Source: Nakamurella sp. PAMC28650 (GTDB lineage Bacteria; Actinomycetota; Actinomycetes; Mycobacteriales; Nakamurellaceae). From it: a stretch of DNA of 64,000 bases. A model generated the notes under the pieces. That model saw only the letters and a program-made list of their open reading frames with translations, had not been told where the DNA came from and did no database searches. The stretch lies in NCBI RefSeq assembly GCF_014303395.1, contig NZ_CP060298.1, positions 4,669,001-4,733,000 of the forward strand. The letters run 5' to 3'. How positions within the stretch are numbered: the first letter of the stretch is position 1; each line of letters starts with the position of its first letter. Position numbers and translations under genes: made by a program. This document shows, piece after piece, positions 1 through 9,243 of this stretch.

Positions 1-1451
1 ACACCTTCGACCGTCGGGGCGTGCTGGGCCTCGGCCCGCTGGTCGAGTTCGGCGACCAGCGCGGCCAGCTTCGCGTCCGGTTGCAGGTCGGCGAGTTCTT
101 CCGCCACCCCGACCAGGGCGAGCAGGGAGTCCCATCGATCACGCAGGGCACCGGCCGGCGGTGGCTCGTTCGTCAGGCCCACCGGCACCAGGAGTTGACG
201 GACCGCCGCGACCAGCGGTACGTCGAGATCCAGGTTCGCTCCCTGCCGCAGGGCGATGATCGCCTGACGGACCTCCGGCCGGGCGAAGAACCTCTCGCCG
301 CCCCGGACCACGTAGGGCACCGACGCATCGGTGAGCGCCTTCTCGTAGACCTCCGACTGGGCATTGATCCGGTAGAGGATCGCGATACCGGAGGCCGGCG
401 TACCGCCTGCGACGAGCGCCGCGGCCTTCTGGGCAACGGCCCTGGCCTCGGCCGGCTCGTCGGGATGTTCGTCGAAGGAGGCCGCGGGACCGTCCGGGAG
501 GACGGCGACCAGCTTCAGACGCAACCGGGCCGCCTTGCCCTGTGCACCGGCGATGATGCGATTGGCCAGGGTGACCACCTGCGGGGTCGACCGGTAATCG
601 CGCTCCAGCCGGACGACGGTGGCGTGCGGGTAACGCCGGTCGAAGTCGAGCAGGTTGGAGGGCGACGCCCCTGCGAACGAGTAGATGGTCTGGTTGGCGT
701 CCCCGACCACGGTGAGCTGATCGCGGCCGCCGAGCCAGGCGTCCAGCATCCGCTGCTGCAGCGGCGTGACGTCCTGGTACTCGTCCACCACGAAGCAGCG
801 GTACCTGGCCCGGAATTCCCTGGCCACGTCCTCGTCGCTCTCCAGGATCGCGCACGTCTGCAGCAGCAGGTCGTCGAAGTCGAGTTGCTCTGCCTCGTTC
901 TTCGCCCGCTCGTAGCCGCCGAACACCTTGACCACGGTGGCGGCGGCCACCGGAGTGTCGCGCTGGTGCTTGGCGATGGCGGCGAGGTAGTCCTCGGGGC
1001 CGATCAGCGAGGCCTTCGCCCACTCGATCTCGCTGGCCAGGTCCCGCAGCGTGGCGGCGTCTGTACCGGCCCCGGCGCGCTTCGCGGCGATCGCGACCAG
1101 ACGCAGTTTGTGCTCCAGCACCGGCCACAGCTGGCCGCCCACGGCCTTGGGCCAGAAGTACTTGAGCTGTTTGAGGGCCGCCGAGTGGAAAGTCCTGGCC
1201 TGCACACCCGGGACACCGAGACTCCTGAGCCGCAAACGCATCTCGCCGGCGGCCCTGGTGGTGAAGGTGACCGCGAGGATCTCGCTGACCGGGTGCGAAC
1301 CATCCTCGACGAGATGGGCGATGCGATGGGTGATGGTCCGGGTCTTGCCCGTCCCGGCTCCGGCCAGCACGCAGACCGGCCCACTCGGAGCCAGTACCGC
1401 AGCACGCTGCCCGTCGTCGAGCCCCGCCAGCAGATCCACCGTCACCGACAT
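1..1451 (-). CDS. uvrD2: UvrD2-type superfamily 1 DNA helicase (3' end outside window)
   Basis: ATP-dependent 3'-5' DNA helicase of the UvrD/PcrA/Rep group, acting in DNA repair. The frame runs open to the left edge, so 483 residues are visible and the C-terminus is missing. The start ATG ([15 protein letters not shown]) is at 1451. Seen: the Q-motif region, Walker A AGAGTGKT at residues 30-37, motif Ia [13 protein letters not shown], the motif II box VDEYQDV near residue 223, motif [18 protein letters not shown], and motif [10 protein letters not shown]. Actinobacterial UvrD2 proteins are about 700 residues and end in a tetracysteine and HRDC region that cannot be checked here. The downstream-lying neighbour on the same strand is nudC, and uvrD2 beside nudC is also the mycobacterial arrangement as I recall it. 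Assignment to UvrD2 rather than UvrD1 rests on that neighbour and on sequence style. Confidence 0.9.
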   Translation of the reverse strand, partial: MSVTVDLLAGLDDGQRAAVLAPSGPVCVLAGAGTGKTRTITHRIAHLVEDGSHPVSEILAVTFTTRAAGEMRLRLRSLGVPGVQARTFHSAALKQLKYFWPKAVGGQLWPVLEHKLRLVAIAAKRAGAGTDAATLRDLASEIEWAKASLIGPEDYLAAIAKHQRDTPVAAATVVKVFGGYERAKNEAEQLDFDDLLLQTCAILESDEDVAREFRARYRCFVVDEYQDVTPLQQRMLDAWLGGRDQLTVVGDANQTIYSFAGASPSNLLDFDRRYPHATVVRLERDYRSTPQVVTLANRIIAGAQGKAARLRLKLVAVLPDGPAASFDEHPDEPAEARAVAQKAAALVAGGTPASGIAILYRINAQSEVYEKALTDASVPYVVRGGERFFARPEVRQAIIALRQGANLDLDVPLVAAVRQLLVPVGLTNEPPPAGALRDRWDSLLALVGVAEELADLQPDAKLAALVAELDQRAEAQHAPTVEG

Positions 1452-1516
1452 ATTTTCGCACGGGTGTACGACGAGATCCAAGCCGCCGGGCCGATACGCG
1501 GGTCCCACGCCTGCTG

Positions 1517-1594
1517 CATGGATCAACTTCCCGGTTTTGGGACGGGAGGGACAGGAGTCATCACTTTCGTCCATGCCTGGGAAGTTGATCCATG
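1517..1594. repeat. Dispersed palindromic-ended repeat, copy 1 (78 bp)
   Basis: Seen directly: the element begins CATGGATCAACTTCCC and ends with its reverse complement GGGAAGTTGATCCATG, 16 bp perfect arms. The interior carries TTTTGGGACGGGAGGGACAG and TTCGTCCATGCC. It fills the gap between the nudC stop and the uvrD2 start. A second diverged copy in opposite orientation lies at 32402-32498. Both copies sit just after gene 3' ends, as REP-type elements do. Function unknown. Confidence 0.75.
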
Positions 1595-1625
1595 CGAACC
1601 CCGGACCCACGCCAACGGCCGGGGG

Positions 1626-2612
1626 TCAGTCGAGGGCGGCCCAGCCCTCGACCATCCGTCGGGCGATCGAGATGCCGGGAGGCAGGCCGATCCCTTCGGA
1701 CGTACCGCCGGCCGCCAGCACCCGGCGCACGGTGGCGCGGTCGACCCAGAACGCGGACTCGATCTCGCCGTCCCGCGGGTACAGCGGCGCGCCGATCTCG
1801 GCCCGGGCCGCGAACCCGACCATCAACGAGCGCGGGAAGGGCCACGGCTGGGATCCCAGGTAGCCGATGTCGGTGACCTCGACGCCGATCTCCTCGCCGA
1901 TCTCCCGGGAGACGGTGCCTTCCAACGACTCCCCCGCCTCGGTGAAGCCGGCCAACACCGACACCCGGCCCTCCGGCCAGCTGGGCTGCCGGGCCAGCAC
2001 CATCTTGTCGTGTCCGTCGTGCACCAGCACGATGACCGCGGGGTCGGTGCGCGGGAACTCCTGATGGTCGTTCGGGCACATTCGCGACCAGCCGGCCGAC
2101 TGCGGCACGCTCTGCTCCCCGCATCGCGGGCAGAATCGCCCGTGCCGGTGCCAGTTCAGTACCGCCACGGCGGCCGTCATCAGGCCCGCGTCGGCGTCCG
2201 AGAGGAGACCGCCCACCTCGCGGAGGGTGGACGGATCCGACCGGGCAGGCGACATGCTCCACAATTCGCCGCCGACCTCCACCTCACCGGGCACCGCCCA
2301 GTAGTCGACCTCCGGACCGTTGCCCGCGCCGCCCACGGTGCCGAGCAGCACCGCGTCGGCCGGGGGCTCGTCCCCGACGTCGGTGGCCGCCCGATGGTCC
2401 AGGGTGACGGCCGCGCCTTCGATGCGCATCGGGGTCCGGCCGGACGGGTCGACCGTGATCAGCCGGGCGGTGGGCCAGGCCGCTGCGGTGCGGACAGGAT
2501 CACGGAGATCCTCGGACCGGTCCGCCGCGGCACGCGACAGCACCGGCATCGCGATCGGGAAGCCGTGGATCCCACCGGACAGGGTGGCCGCCGACATCGG
2601 CTCCGGGCTCAC
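1626..2612 (-). CDS. nudC: NAD(H) pyrophosphatase / RNA NAD-decapping Nudix hydrolase NudC
   Basis: A 328-residue Nudix hydrolase that cleaves NADH/NAD to NMN(H) and AMP and, in the family, removes NAD caps from RNA. Seen: a zinc-ribbon CPRCG ... CPNDH near residue 160, a complete Nudix box GFTEAGESLEGTVSREIGEE near residue 220, and the diagnostic NADH-pyrophosphatase motif SQPWPFPRS near residue 252. The second half of the zinc ribbon has C and H where many relatives have two cysteines, so metal binding may differ slightly. The start GTG at 2612 overlaps the TGA of the M16 gene (GTGA), which argues for translational coupling; an internal ATG at 2597 is the alternative. Confidence 0.93.
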   Translation of the reverse strand: MSPEPMSAATLSGGIHGFPIAMPVLSRAAADRSEDLRDPVRTAAAWPTARLITVDPSGRTPMRIEGAAVTLDHRAATDVGDEPPADAVLLGTVGGAGNGPEVDYWAVPGEVEVGGELWSMSPARSDPSTLREVGGLLSDADAGLMTAAVAVLNWHRHGRFCPRCGEQSVPQSAGWSRMCPNDHQEFPRTDPAVIVLVHDGHDKMVLARQPSWPEGRVSVLAGFTEAGESLEGTVSREIGEEIGVEVTDIGYLGSQPWPFPRSLMVGFAARAEIGAPLYPRDGEIESAFWVDRATVRRVLAAGGTSEGIGLPPGISIARRMVEGWAALD

Positions 2613-4192
2613 AGTTCGACCCCGCCGACGGCGGAGAGCGAGGCGCCGATCTCGTCCAGGTTGCCGACCACGACACCGGTGAAGGCGGACGGTGCGAGCA
2701 GGCTGCCCGCCACGCGGGCCACGTCGTCGACGGTGACCGCGGCCAGCCGGGCCGGATGCTCCCGCACCCAGTCCACATCCAGGCCGAGACCGGCCAGCGA
2801 CGACAGCGTGGAGGCGTACCCGGCCTGCGTGGCCAGCGAGGTGGCCAACGTCCCGAGCGCGTAGTTGCGGGCCGATTCCACCTCGGCCGGTTCCGGCGCG
2901 TTCAGCGCCAGTCGACCGAGTTCGTAACGGGCCTCCAGCAGGGCGGCCGCGGTGGACGGCGTGGTGGTGTCGAAGCTGACCGTGACGGCCGCCCTGGCCG
3001 GCCAGAACTCGAAACTCGAGTGGGCGCTGTAGGTGTAGCCCTTGTCCTCGCGGATGTTCTCCACCAGCCGGGAGGAGAAGTAGCCGCCGTAGATCAGGTT
3101 CGCCAGCTGGCCGGCCGGATAGTCGGGACTGGTCCGTTCCAGGGCCGCGGCGGACAGCCGCACCTGGGATTGCACCGCTCCGTCCCGGTGGAAGGCCTTG
3201 ACCAGCCCGCCGACGACCGCCGGAGGAGTGGCCAGCGCCCGCGCGGACTCGGTGGAAGACCAACGGGCCATGGCATTCTCGACGTCCCTGATCGCGTCCG
3301 CCGGTTCGAGGTCGCCGACCAGCACCAGGGTGGACCCCCTGGGCACCAACGCCTTTGCGTGGAGGCTGCGCAGCGCTGCCACACCGACCACGGCAACGGC
3401 GCCGGGGTCCGGCATCTCCCTGGTCGCCGGGTGACCACCGAAACGCCGGTGTTGCAGGTGGGCCCGCGCGACCACCGACGGCTGACTGGCCGCAATGGCC
3501 AGCTGCTCCACCAGTCGGTCGCGTTCGCCGAACACGTCGTGACGCCGGAACGCAGGCTCCACCAACGATTCCGCCAGCACTTCGAGCAGGACGGGCAGGC
3601 CGTTGGACAGCACCGAGCCGGTGACGGAGAACTTCTGCGGGTCCACCGAGGCGTCCAGATGCCCGCCCACCACGGCGAGTTCGCTGTCGACCTGCTCGCG
3701 GCTGCGAGATCCTGTGCCCAGCAACAACGTTGCGGCCAACACCTCGGCGCGGGCGCTGTGCGCCCCCGTGGTCCCGCCGAACGGCACCCGCAGTCGAACC
3801 TCCACCAGCGGTGTACCCGGTTTGCGCACCGCGATCACCCGCAGTCCGTTGTCGATGGTCCTGGTCAGCAGTTCCGGATGCGGGGCCGTTCGTGACGCGG
3901 ACAGCGCCGGGACCGGACGCGGACCGGTCGGCGTGACTGCGATCTCCTCCGCCGAGCGGGCCGACGAGGCCGTCCGGCCGGCCGGACGCGCGGGCGTCTG
4001 CTCCGCGGTCCTGACGGCGGTCGGGTCGACCTTCGCGTTGTCGCTCTTCCTGGCTGCGCCCTTCTTGCCTGCGCCCTTCTTGCCCGATGTCTTCGTGCCG
4101 GCTCCCTGCTTGCGCCCACTCGTCGGGCCGGCGGTCTTCTTCGTCACGGTCTTCCCAGCTGCGGTCGCGGATGATTTCCTGGTGCTCGCCAT
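2609..4192 (-). CDS. M16-family peptidase homologue, probable non-catalytic partner subunit
   Basis: A 527-residue M16 (insulinase/processing-peptidase) fold protein. The zinc motif HxxEH is absent: the aligned place reads RAEVLAATLLLG. The second-domain signature typical of the partner subunit, ending NIREDKGYTYSAHSSFEF, is present. In two-subunit bacterial M16 enzymes one chain carries the zinc and the other carries this substrate-binding R/Y region, so I infer this chain pairs with the next gene. The first 75 or so residues are Lys/Ala/Thr-rich and low complexity (TSGKKGAGKKGAARK) and look disordered. The start ATG at 4192 shares its A with the stop of the upstream gene (TAATG). Confidence 0.88.
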   Translation of the reverse strand: MASTRKSSATAAGKTVTKKTAGPTSGRKQGAGTKTSGKKGAGKKGAARKSDNAKVDPTAVRTAEQTPARPAGRTASSARSAEEIAVTPTGPRPVPALSASRTAPHPELLTRTIDNGLRVIAVRKPGTPLVEVRLRVPFGGTTGAHSARAEVLAATLLLGTGSRSREQVDSELAVVGGHLDASVDPQKFSVTGSVLSNGLPVLLEVLAESLVEPAFRRHDVFGERDRLVEQLAIAASQPSVVARAHLQHRRFGGHPATREMPDPGAVAVVGVAALRSLHAKALVPRGSTLVLVGDLEPADAIRDVENAMARWSSTESARALATPPAVVGGLVKAFHRDGAVQSQVRLSAAALERTSPDYPAGQLANLIYGGYFSSRLVENIREDKGYTYSAHSSFEFWPARAAVTVSFDTTTPSTAAALLEARYELGRLALNAPEPAEVESARNYALGTLATSLATQAGYASTLSSLAGLGLDVDWVREHPARLAAVTVDDVARVAGSLLAPSAFTGVVVGNLDEIGASLSAVGGVEL

Positions 4193-5586
4193 TACTGCCC
4201 CGCCCCGGGCACGATGGTCAGGATCGCGCATCTCTCCGGATCGAGAGCCTTGGCTGCCACTGCGATCTGCTCCGTCGTGACGTTCGCCAGGATGCCCGGC
4301 ATCTCGCCGAGCAGTTCGGCCCGACCGTGCAGCAGCTCGAGTGAACCGATCGAACGGGTACGTGCGCTGATGCTGTCATTCTCGCGGTACAGGCCCGAGG
4401 TGAAGCGGGCGATCGAACTCAGCCGCTCCTGCCCGGTCGGCCCGTTCGCGGCGATGGCGGCGATCTGCTCACCGGCCGCGGCGATCACCCGGTCGGCCGA
4501 CACATCGATGGTGTGCAGGGCGCCCAGCACGAAGACGTCAGGGTCACGGGCGTCCAGCGGGCCGCCCATCAGGCCCGGGCCGGCCCAGATCTCGGTGGCC
4601 AACCCGGCCTGGGCGACCACCGCTGACTGCAGCCGGGAGGACTCCCCGTCCGACAGCACCTGGCCGAGCAGCACGTGAGCCAGGTAACCGGGAAGATCCG
4701 CGACGGGATCCGGGAGTCGCCAGCCGACTGCGAAGGCCGGGGCGGGCGCAAGGAGGTCGACCTTCTCGGCGCGGCGGATGGAGGTCGGCCACGGCTCGTC
4801 GAAGGACGGGCGAGCAGGTACCGGCCGGTAGGGCACGTCGGAGAAATGGGTGTGGATCAGGTCGGTGGCACGGTCGACCTCGAAATCGCCGCACACCGTC
4901 AGGACCGCGTTCGCCGGGGTGTAATACCTCTCGAAGAAGTCGGCGCAGTCGGCCACGGTCGCTGCGTTCAGGTCTACGAAATCGCCGTACCCGTTGTGCG
5001 AGTTGGCGAAGCTGTCGAACATCACCGGTGGCAGATCGATCCACGGGAAGCCGCCGTACGGCCGGTTCAGGACGTTGAGACGGATCTCCTCGCTGACCAC
5101 GTCGACCTGGTTGGCCAGGTTCTCCGCGGTGATCCGGGGTGCGCGCATCCGGTCGGCCTCCAGGAACAATCCACGCTCCAGGGCCGCCGCCGGTAGAACC
5201 TCGAAGTAGTCCGTGTAGTCCGTGTGGGTGGAACCGTTGAAGATCCCGCCCGAGGACTGCACCAGCCGGAAGTGCTCGAGTTTCGGCAATGATTCGCTGC
5301 CCTGGAACATCAGGTGTTCGAACAGGTGGGCAAAACCCGTCCGTCCCTCCGGCTCGGAACGGAACCCGACGTCGTAGTGCACGGCCACGCCCACCACGCC
5401 GCTGCTGACGTCCGGCGCCAGCACGACGCGCAGGCCGTTGTCCAGCCGGAACCGGGTGATCGGATAGTCCGCCCCCGCGATCAGCCCGGGCACTGCAGGT
5501 TTTTTGGATCGGACGGTGGCCGGCCGGGGGCCCGGAGACTTCTTCGCCGCAGACCCGACGGACGCACTCTTCAAGGAAGGACTCAC
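4192..5586 (-). CDS. Zinc-dependent M16 peptidase, catalytic subunit
   Basis: A 464-residue M16 metallopeptidase. The inverted zinc motif HLFEH is at residues 87-91 and the third ligand is the Glu pair VVSEEIR at 166-167, the spacing expected for pitrilysin-like enzymes. The GTG start at 5586 has GGGGAG directly in front, so a slightly later start cannot be excluded; residues 1-38 are Lys/Pro/Ala-rich and look unstructured. No signal peptide is visible, so the enzyme is probably cytosolic. It is overlapped by the inactive homologue, and together they probably form one heterodimeric peptidase that degrades peptides. The physiological substrate is unknown. Confidence 0.92.
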   Translation of the reverse strand: MSPSLKSASVGSAAKKSPGPRPATVRSKKPAVPGLIAGADYPITRFRLDNGLRVVLAPDVSSGVVGVAVHYDVGFRSEPEGRTGFAHLFEHLMFQGSESLPKLEHFRLVQSSGGIFNGSTHTDYTDYFEVLPAAALERGLFLEADRMRAPRITAENLANQVDVVSEEIRLNVLNRPYGGFPWIDLPPVMFDSFANSHNGYGDFVDLNAATVADCADFFERYYTPANAVLTVCGDFEVDRATDLIHTHFSDVPYRPVPARPSFDEPWPTSIRRAEKVDLLAPAPAFAVGWRLPDPVADLPGYLAHVLLGQVLSDGESSRLQSAVVAQAGLATEIWAGPGLMGGPLDARDPDVFVLGALHTIDVSADRVIAAAGEQIAAIAANGPTGQERLSSIARFTSGLYRENDSISARTRSIGSLELLHGRAELLGEMPGILANVTTEQIAVAAKALDPERCAILTIVPGAGQ

Positions 5587-5701
5587 CTCCCCACCCTAAC
5601 GATGAAGCGGATCGGACCTGGTGTCGACCGGTTGTGCCGGCGGCATGACGAACCTGCGCATCACTTCCGGTGGCCGGCTCGGTCCTGGCCGCAACGGCCG
5701 T

Positions 5702-6559
5702 TCAGCGGTCCGGCGCCTCGTGTCCCCGATGGGTGAACAGGTCATCTCGGGCGGCGATCTCGCTCGCCCGGAACGGGTGGGCCGCCGGACCCGGAAATCC
5801 CAACATCGCGATCCGGGACGTCGCATCCGGGTTGTCCCCCGGCAGGTCCGGTACGTCCGGATAGACCGAGGGGTCCGGCGCACCGGCCGGACCGCCGAAA
5901 GCGGCCGGGCTGACGAAAGCAGCCGGACGCGGCATCGCATCCGCCGAGCCGCCGACCGGACCCGAGCCGCCGACCGGACCTGGGCTGCCCAGCGAATGCG
6001 AGCCGCCCGTCGGGGAGGAACCGACGGCCGCGCCGGCCGGGATCCGACCCGCGACCCCGCCGGCTCGTAGTTGCGCGACCGTCACCCTGGTGGCGGCCCC
6101 GGCGTGCCGCGACTGACGACGCTCGCGCAGCAGGGCGATGGTCGCGATCACCGCCAGCAGACCGGCGGCCACGATGGCGATCGGCAGCCATCGTGCGGCC
6201 GGGGACTGGTGCGCGACGGTGGTACCGGCCAGGCGGACCTGGTCCGGGTGTCCGTCGAGGTACTGGACCGCCACCTGCTCGCCCACCCGACGCCCGCAGG
6301 CGGACAGCGAACTGCGTACCACCGGCGTCAGGGTCAGGTCGACGACGGTGCTGCCGGCCCCGGAGGTGCACGACGGCGAGGAAACGACGACGGCGTAGGC
6401 GTCGACCGGCCTGGCGTCGATCGGATCCACCGCCGATTTCAACGACCAGAGCCACCCGCCGAACCCGATGGCAGCCACGACGAGCACGCTGATCGCGATC
6501 AGTGGGAGCGAAATCCTGGCCGACCGTTTGCGGCTCTGCCCGGCCCCGTGTCTGCCCAT
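5702..6559 (-). CDS. Two-helix membrane protein of unknown function
   Basis: A 285-residue protein I do not recognise with certainty. Seen: a basic N-terminus, a membrane segment at about residues 17-38, a roughly 65-residue segment with three cysteines outside the membrane (SSPSCTSGAGSTVVDLTL), a second membrane segment at about 108-128 followed by an RERRQ stop-transfer, then a long Gly/Pro/Ala-rich cytoplasmic tail. The helix - small beta domain - helix layout resembles DUF3592-type proteins, which is only a suggestion. The ATG at 6559 is the start. It lies between the dipeptidase and the M16 pair on the same strand. Confidence 0.75.
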   Translation of the reverse strand: MGRHGAGQSRKRSARISLPLIAISVLVVAAIGFGGWLWSLKSAVDPIDARPVDAYAVVVSSPSCTSGAGSTVVDLTLTPVVRSSLSACGRRVGEQVAVQYLDGHPDQVRLAGTTVAHQSPAARWLPIAIVAAGLLAVIATIALLRERRQSRHAGAATRVTVAQLRAGGVAGRIPAGAAVGSSPTGGSHSLGSPGPVGGSGPVGGSADAMPRPAAFVSPAAFGGPAGAPDPSVYPDVPDLPGDNPDATSRIAMLGFPGPAAHPFRASEIAARDDLFTHRGHEAPDR

Positions 6560-6645
6560 CCGCGGATCATGGCACACCGAATACAGCCTTGGCGTGGCCA
6601 CCCGGCAAGGCGCGCCGCAAGGCCCGGCGAAAGGCCGGAGTGCGG

Positions 6646-8076
6646 CTACTCCAACCCCGCCCGGCCGAGCTCGGCGAGCTCGCGCCAGAGGTGTGCCACC
6701 GCCTCGCAGCCCTTGAGCAGGAGTGGCACAGAGGCGCTCTCGTTGGGCGCGTGGATCTGGTCGGCATCGGTCATCACACCGAGGAAGACCAGCGGGGCAC
6801 CGATCACACCGGCCAGTTCGGCCTCCGGTCCCGAGCCGCCCTCCCTGGTCATCAACACCTCGTCGGTGTCGAAGGCCAACCCCAACGCCCTGCGGGTCGC
6901 AGTCGTCGCCGGGTGCGTGGTGTCCACGTACAGCGGGGCCACCCCTGAGCCCTCCCAATGGATCTCGACCTCGACGCCGGGACGGGCGGTGGCCTGGACG
7001 AAGTCGGTCACCAGCTTCTGGATGGTGGCCGGATCCTGTCGCCCGACCAGTCTGAAGGTCAGCTTGGCGTAGGCGTCCGTCGGGACGATCGTCTTGTTCC
7101 CCGGGCCGGTGTAGCCACCCCAGATCCCGTTGATCTCCGCCGTCGGACGGGCGCCGACCCGCTCGAGGGTGGTCCAGCCCGCTTCGCCGGCCGGCACCCG
7201 GGAGGCGGCCGGCCCGCTGATCCAGGCCCGCTCGTCGAACGGCAACGCCGCGGTGGCTGCCCGTTCGGCCTCGGTGGGGTCCACGACGTCGTCGTAGAAG
7301 CCGGTTACCGCCACGTGACGGTCGTCGTCGTGCAGCGCCGCCAGAATCCTGGACAATTCGGCGATCGGGTTGGGCACCGCACCGCCGAAGGACCCGGAGT
7401 GCAGGTCGATATCCGGTCCGTGCACGTGGATCTCGCCGGCGACCAGACCGCGCATGCCGATGCAGACCGACGGAGTCTCCGGTCCGAAGATCCCGGTGTC
7501 GGACACCACCACCAGATCGGCGTCGAGCTCGGATCGGTAGGCCTGCAGCAGTTCCAGGATGTGCGGCGAGCCCGATTCCTCCTCGCCCTCGACGAGCATG
7601 GTCAGATCGACCGCGGGAGCAGTGCGACCGGTGGCCGAGAGGTGTGCGGACAGCCCCAACAGGTGCATGGCGATGTTGCCCTTGTCGTCGCTGGCCCCAC
7701 GGCCGTGCAGGATGCCGTCGATGATCCGCGGTTCGAACGGCGGGTGCGTCCAGCGTTCGACGCCGTCGGCCGGCTGGACGTCGTGGTGCCCGTAGACGAC
7801 CACGCGTACCGCCGCAGGATCTCCGGAGGGCCAGTGGGCCAGGACGGCGGGCAGCCACGGCCCCTCGTCCAGGACCTTCACCTCCGGGAATCCCTTGGCT
7901 CGCAGTTCACCGGCCAGGAACCGGGCGCTGGCGGCGACATCGGCGTGATGGTCGGGGTCGGCGCTCACCGACGGGATGCGGACCCAGCTCTGCAGGGTCT
8001 CGAGCCACTCCTGTGCTCCGGCCGCCACGGCGGCGCGTTCGGGGGTGTTGGTGGGGGAAGGGGTCTCGACGGTCAT
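6646..8076 (-). CDS. M20-family dipeptidase
   Basis: A 476-residue dizinc dipeptidase/aminoacylase of the M20 family, cytosolic, cleaving dipeptides or related amides. Metal and catalytic positions are all visible: YGHHDVQP (residues 95-102, metal His and catalytic Asp), GRGASDDKG (bridging Asp), EGEEESGS (catalytic and metal Glu), SDTGIFG and the late HAPNESA His. The dimerisation (lid) domain lies in the middle. Start: the ATG at 8076 is preceded by a GGGGG tract; an in-frame TTG at 8085 is the alternative and would add three residues. Length matches the carnosinase/CPG2-like branch. Confidence 0.93.
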   Translation of the reverse strand: MTVETPSPTNTPERAAVAAGAQEWLETLQSWVRIPSVSADPDHHADVAASARFLAGELRAKGFPEVKVLDEGPWLPAVLAHWPSGDPAAVRVVVYGHHDVQPADGVERWTHPPFEPRIIDGILHGRGASDDKGNIAMHLLGLSAHLSATGRTAPAVDLTMLVEGEEESGSPHILELLQAYRSELDADLVVVSDTGIFGPETPSVCIGMRGLVAGEIHVHGPDIDLHSGSFGGAVPNPIAELSRILAALHDDDRHVAVTGFYDDVVDPTEAERAATAALPFDERAWISGPAASRVPAGEAGWTTLERVGARPTAEINGIWGGYTGPGNKTIVPTDAYAKLTFRLVGRQDPATIQKLVTDFVQATARPGVEVEIHWEGSGVAPLYVDTTHPATTATRRALGLAFDTDEVLMTREGGSGPEAELAGVIGAPLVFLGVMTDADQIHAPNESASVPLLLKGCEAVAHLWRELAELGRAGLE

Positions 8077-8107
8077 GTCCCCCAACCTAACGCGGGCCGG
8101 TGCACGC

Positions 8108-9163
8108 TCAGTGGGTGGCCGTCACCTTGTTCAGGCCGGCCGGTCGGTCCGGGTCAAGTCCCAGGGCCAGCGTCGTGGCGACGGCCAGTTGCTGGCCCCT
8201 GATCACCAGCGGGATGACGGCGAGAGCCTCGCCCAGGCTCTGCGGTACCGGCAGCGCAATGGCTCCGGGGACGCCCGACCACACCGCCTCGGCACCGACA
8301 CCGATCACCGGTGATCCCAGATCGGCTGCAGCTCTAGCGGTTTCGGCAACGTCATCGAGGACCGGACCGACAGCTCCGTAGGCCACCACGGCGACATCCG
8401 GGGAGGCGACGGTCAACGGCCCGTGCAGGAAATCGGCACTCGAGAAGCCCTCGTGCACCCGGCGGGAGGTTTCCTTCGACTTGAGTGCACCCTCGAGAGC
8501 GGCGCAGTAGGTCAGCCCGCGGGCCAGGTGGATGGCGGTGAGACGCGGGCGGAGCACGGCGACGGCGGCGTCGAGATTCCCGGTGTCGGCCAGCGTGCGG
8601 GCGGCAGCGCCGGCCAGTTCCTGCCACGCCCGCTCGCCTCCGGTGTACTCGTCGATGCTGCTGCCGACAGCCTCGGCGAGCAGCGTCACCAGCGCCAGCT
8701 GGCCGGTGACCGTCTTGGTCGCCGGTACCGCGAGTTCGCGGGAGGTACCCACCGCCAGGGTGACCGAGGCGGCATCCGCCAGTGGCGAATCCTCGTCGTT
8801 GGTGACGGCGACCACCATTCCACCGCCATCGGCCAGGCGGCGTGCGACGTCGACGATCTCGGGCGTCCGACCGGACTGGGACAGGGCCACCACCAGGTGA
8901 TCGCGTGCATCCGGGGTGTGGTGGTACCGGGTCAGGATGCTCGGCGCGATCAAGCTCACCGGCAGTCCCGTCGCAAGCTCCAACAGGTAGCGGGCGTGCA
9001 CCGCGACGTTGTCGCTCGACCCCCTGGCGATCAACGAGATACCGCGGAGCCGGCCGGGAAGTCGACTGCGGACCAGCTCGTGCAACTCGGTGCGCCGTTC
9101 GACGATCCTGGCGAGAACCTCCGGCTGCTCGGCCATCTCGGCCCGTACCTGTTCACCCGTCAT
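8108..9163 (-). CDS. Double-SIS-domain protein, AgaS/GlmS isomerase-like
   Basis: A 351-residue protein with two sugar-isomerase (SIS) domains, about residues 30-160 and 200-340. Seen: the phosphosugar-binding loop GSSDNVAVHARY, the SQSGRTPE and VTNDEDSPLA motifs, and ALEGALKSKETS in the second half. It resembles the isomerase half of glucosamine-6-phosphate synthase without the glutaminase half, so it is probably an amino-sugar-phosphate deaminase/isomerase. The substrate is not readable from sequence. The start ATG at 9163 has GGGAG seven bases upstream. The frame stays open upstream through a 21-bp tandem repeat, which I exclude from the gene because the ribosome-binding site favours 9163. 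Confidence 0.85.
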   Translation of the reverse strand: MTGEQVRAEMAEQPEVLARIVERRTELHELVRSRLPGRLRGISLIARGSSDNVAVHARYLLELATGLPVSLIAPSILTRYHHTPDARDHLVVALSQSGRTPEIVDVARRLADGGGMVVAVTNDEDSPLADAASVTLAVGTSRELAVPATKTVTGQLALVTLLAEAVGSSIDEYTGGERAWQELAGAAARTLADTGNLDAAVAVLRPRLTAIHLARGLTYCAALEGALKSKETSRRVHEGFSSADFLHGPLTVASPDVAVVAYGAVGPVLDDVAETARAAADLGSPVIGVGAEAVWSGVPGAIALPVPQSLGEALAVIPLVIRGQQLAVATTLALGLDPDRPAGLNKVTATH

Positions 9164-9243
9164 GGCACACTCCCGTTCCACGTATGGTCGTGACTGCTCG
9201 TAACCTAGCAGTAACGAGCACGTCTGAACAGAAGCTGTCAGCC

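Noticed and set aside
139-1461. 440-codon minus-strand frame in the uvrD2 region
   Set aside because: The true frame is shifted and runs off the window edge; only that frame contains helicase motifs.
21-2864. 947-codon open frame on the + strand opposite uvrD2, nudC and the M16 gene
   Set aside because: It has no recognisable domain, spans several well-supported minus-strand genes and the repeat at 1517-1594, and has the His/Arg/Gly-heavy composition of antisense frames in GC-rich DNA.
5702-7858. 718-codon minus-strand frame extending upstream of the membrane protein into the dipeptidase
   Set aside because: Only the last 285 codons have protein-like features; the upstream part is a shadow of the dipeptidase gene.
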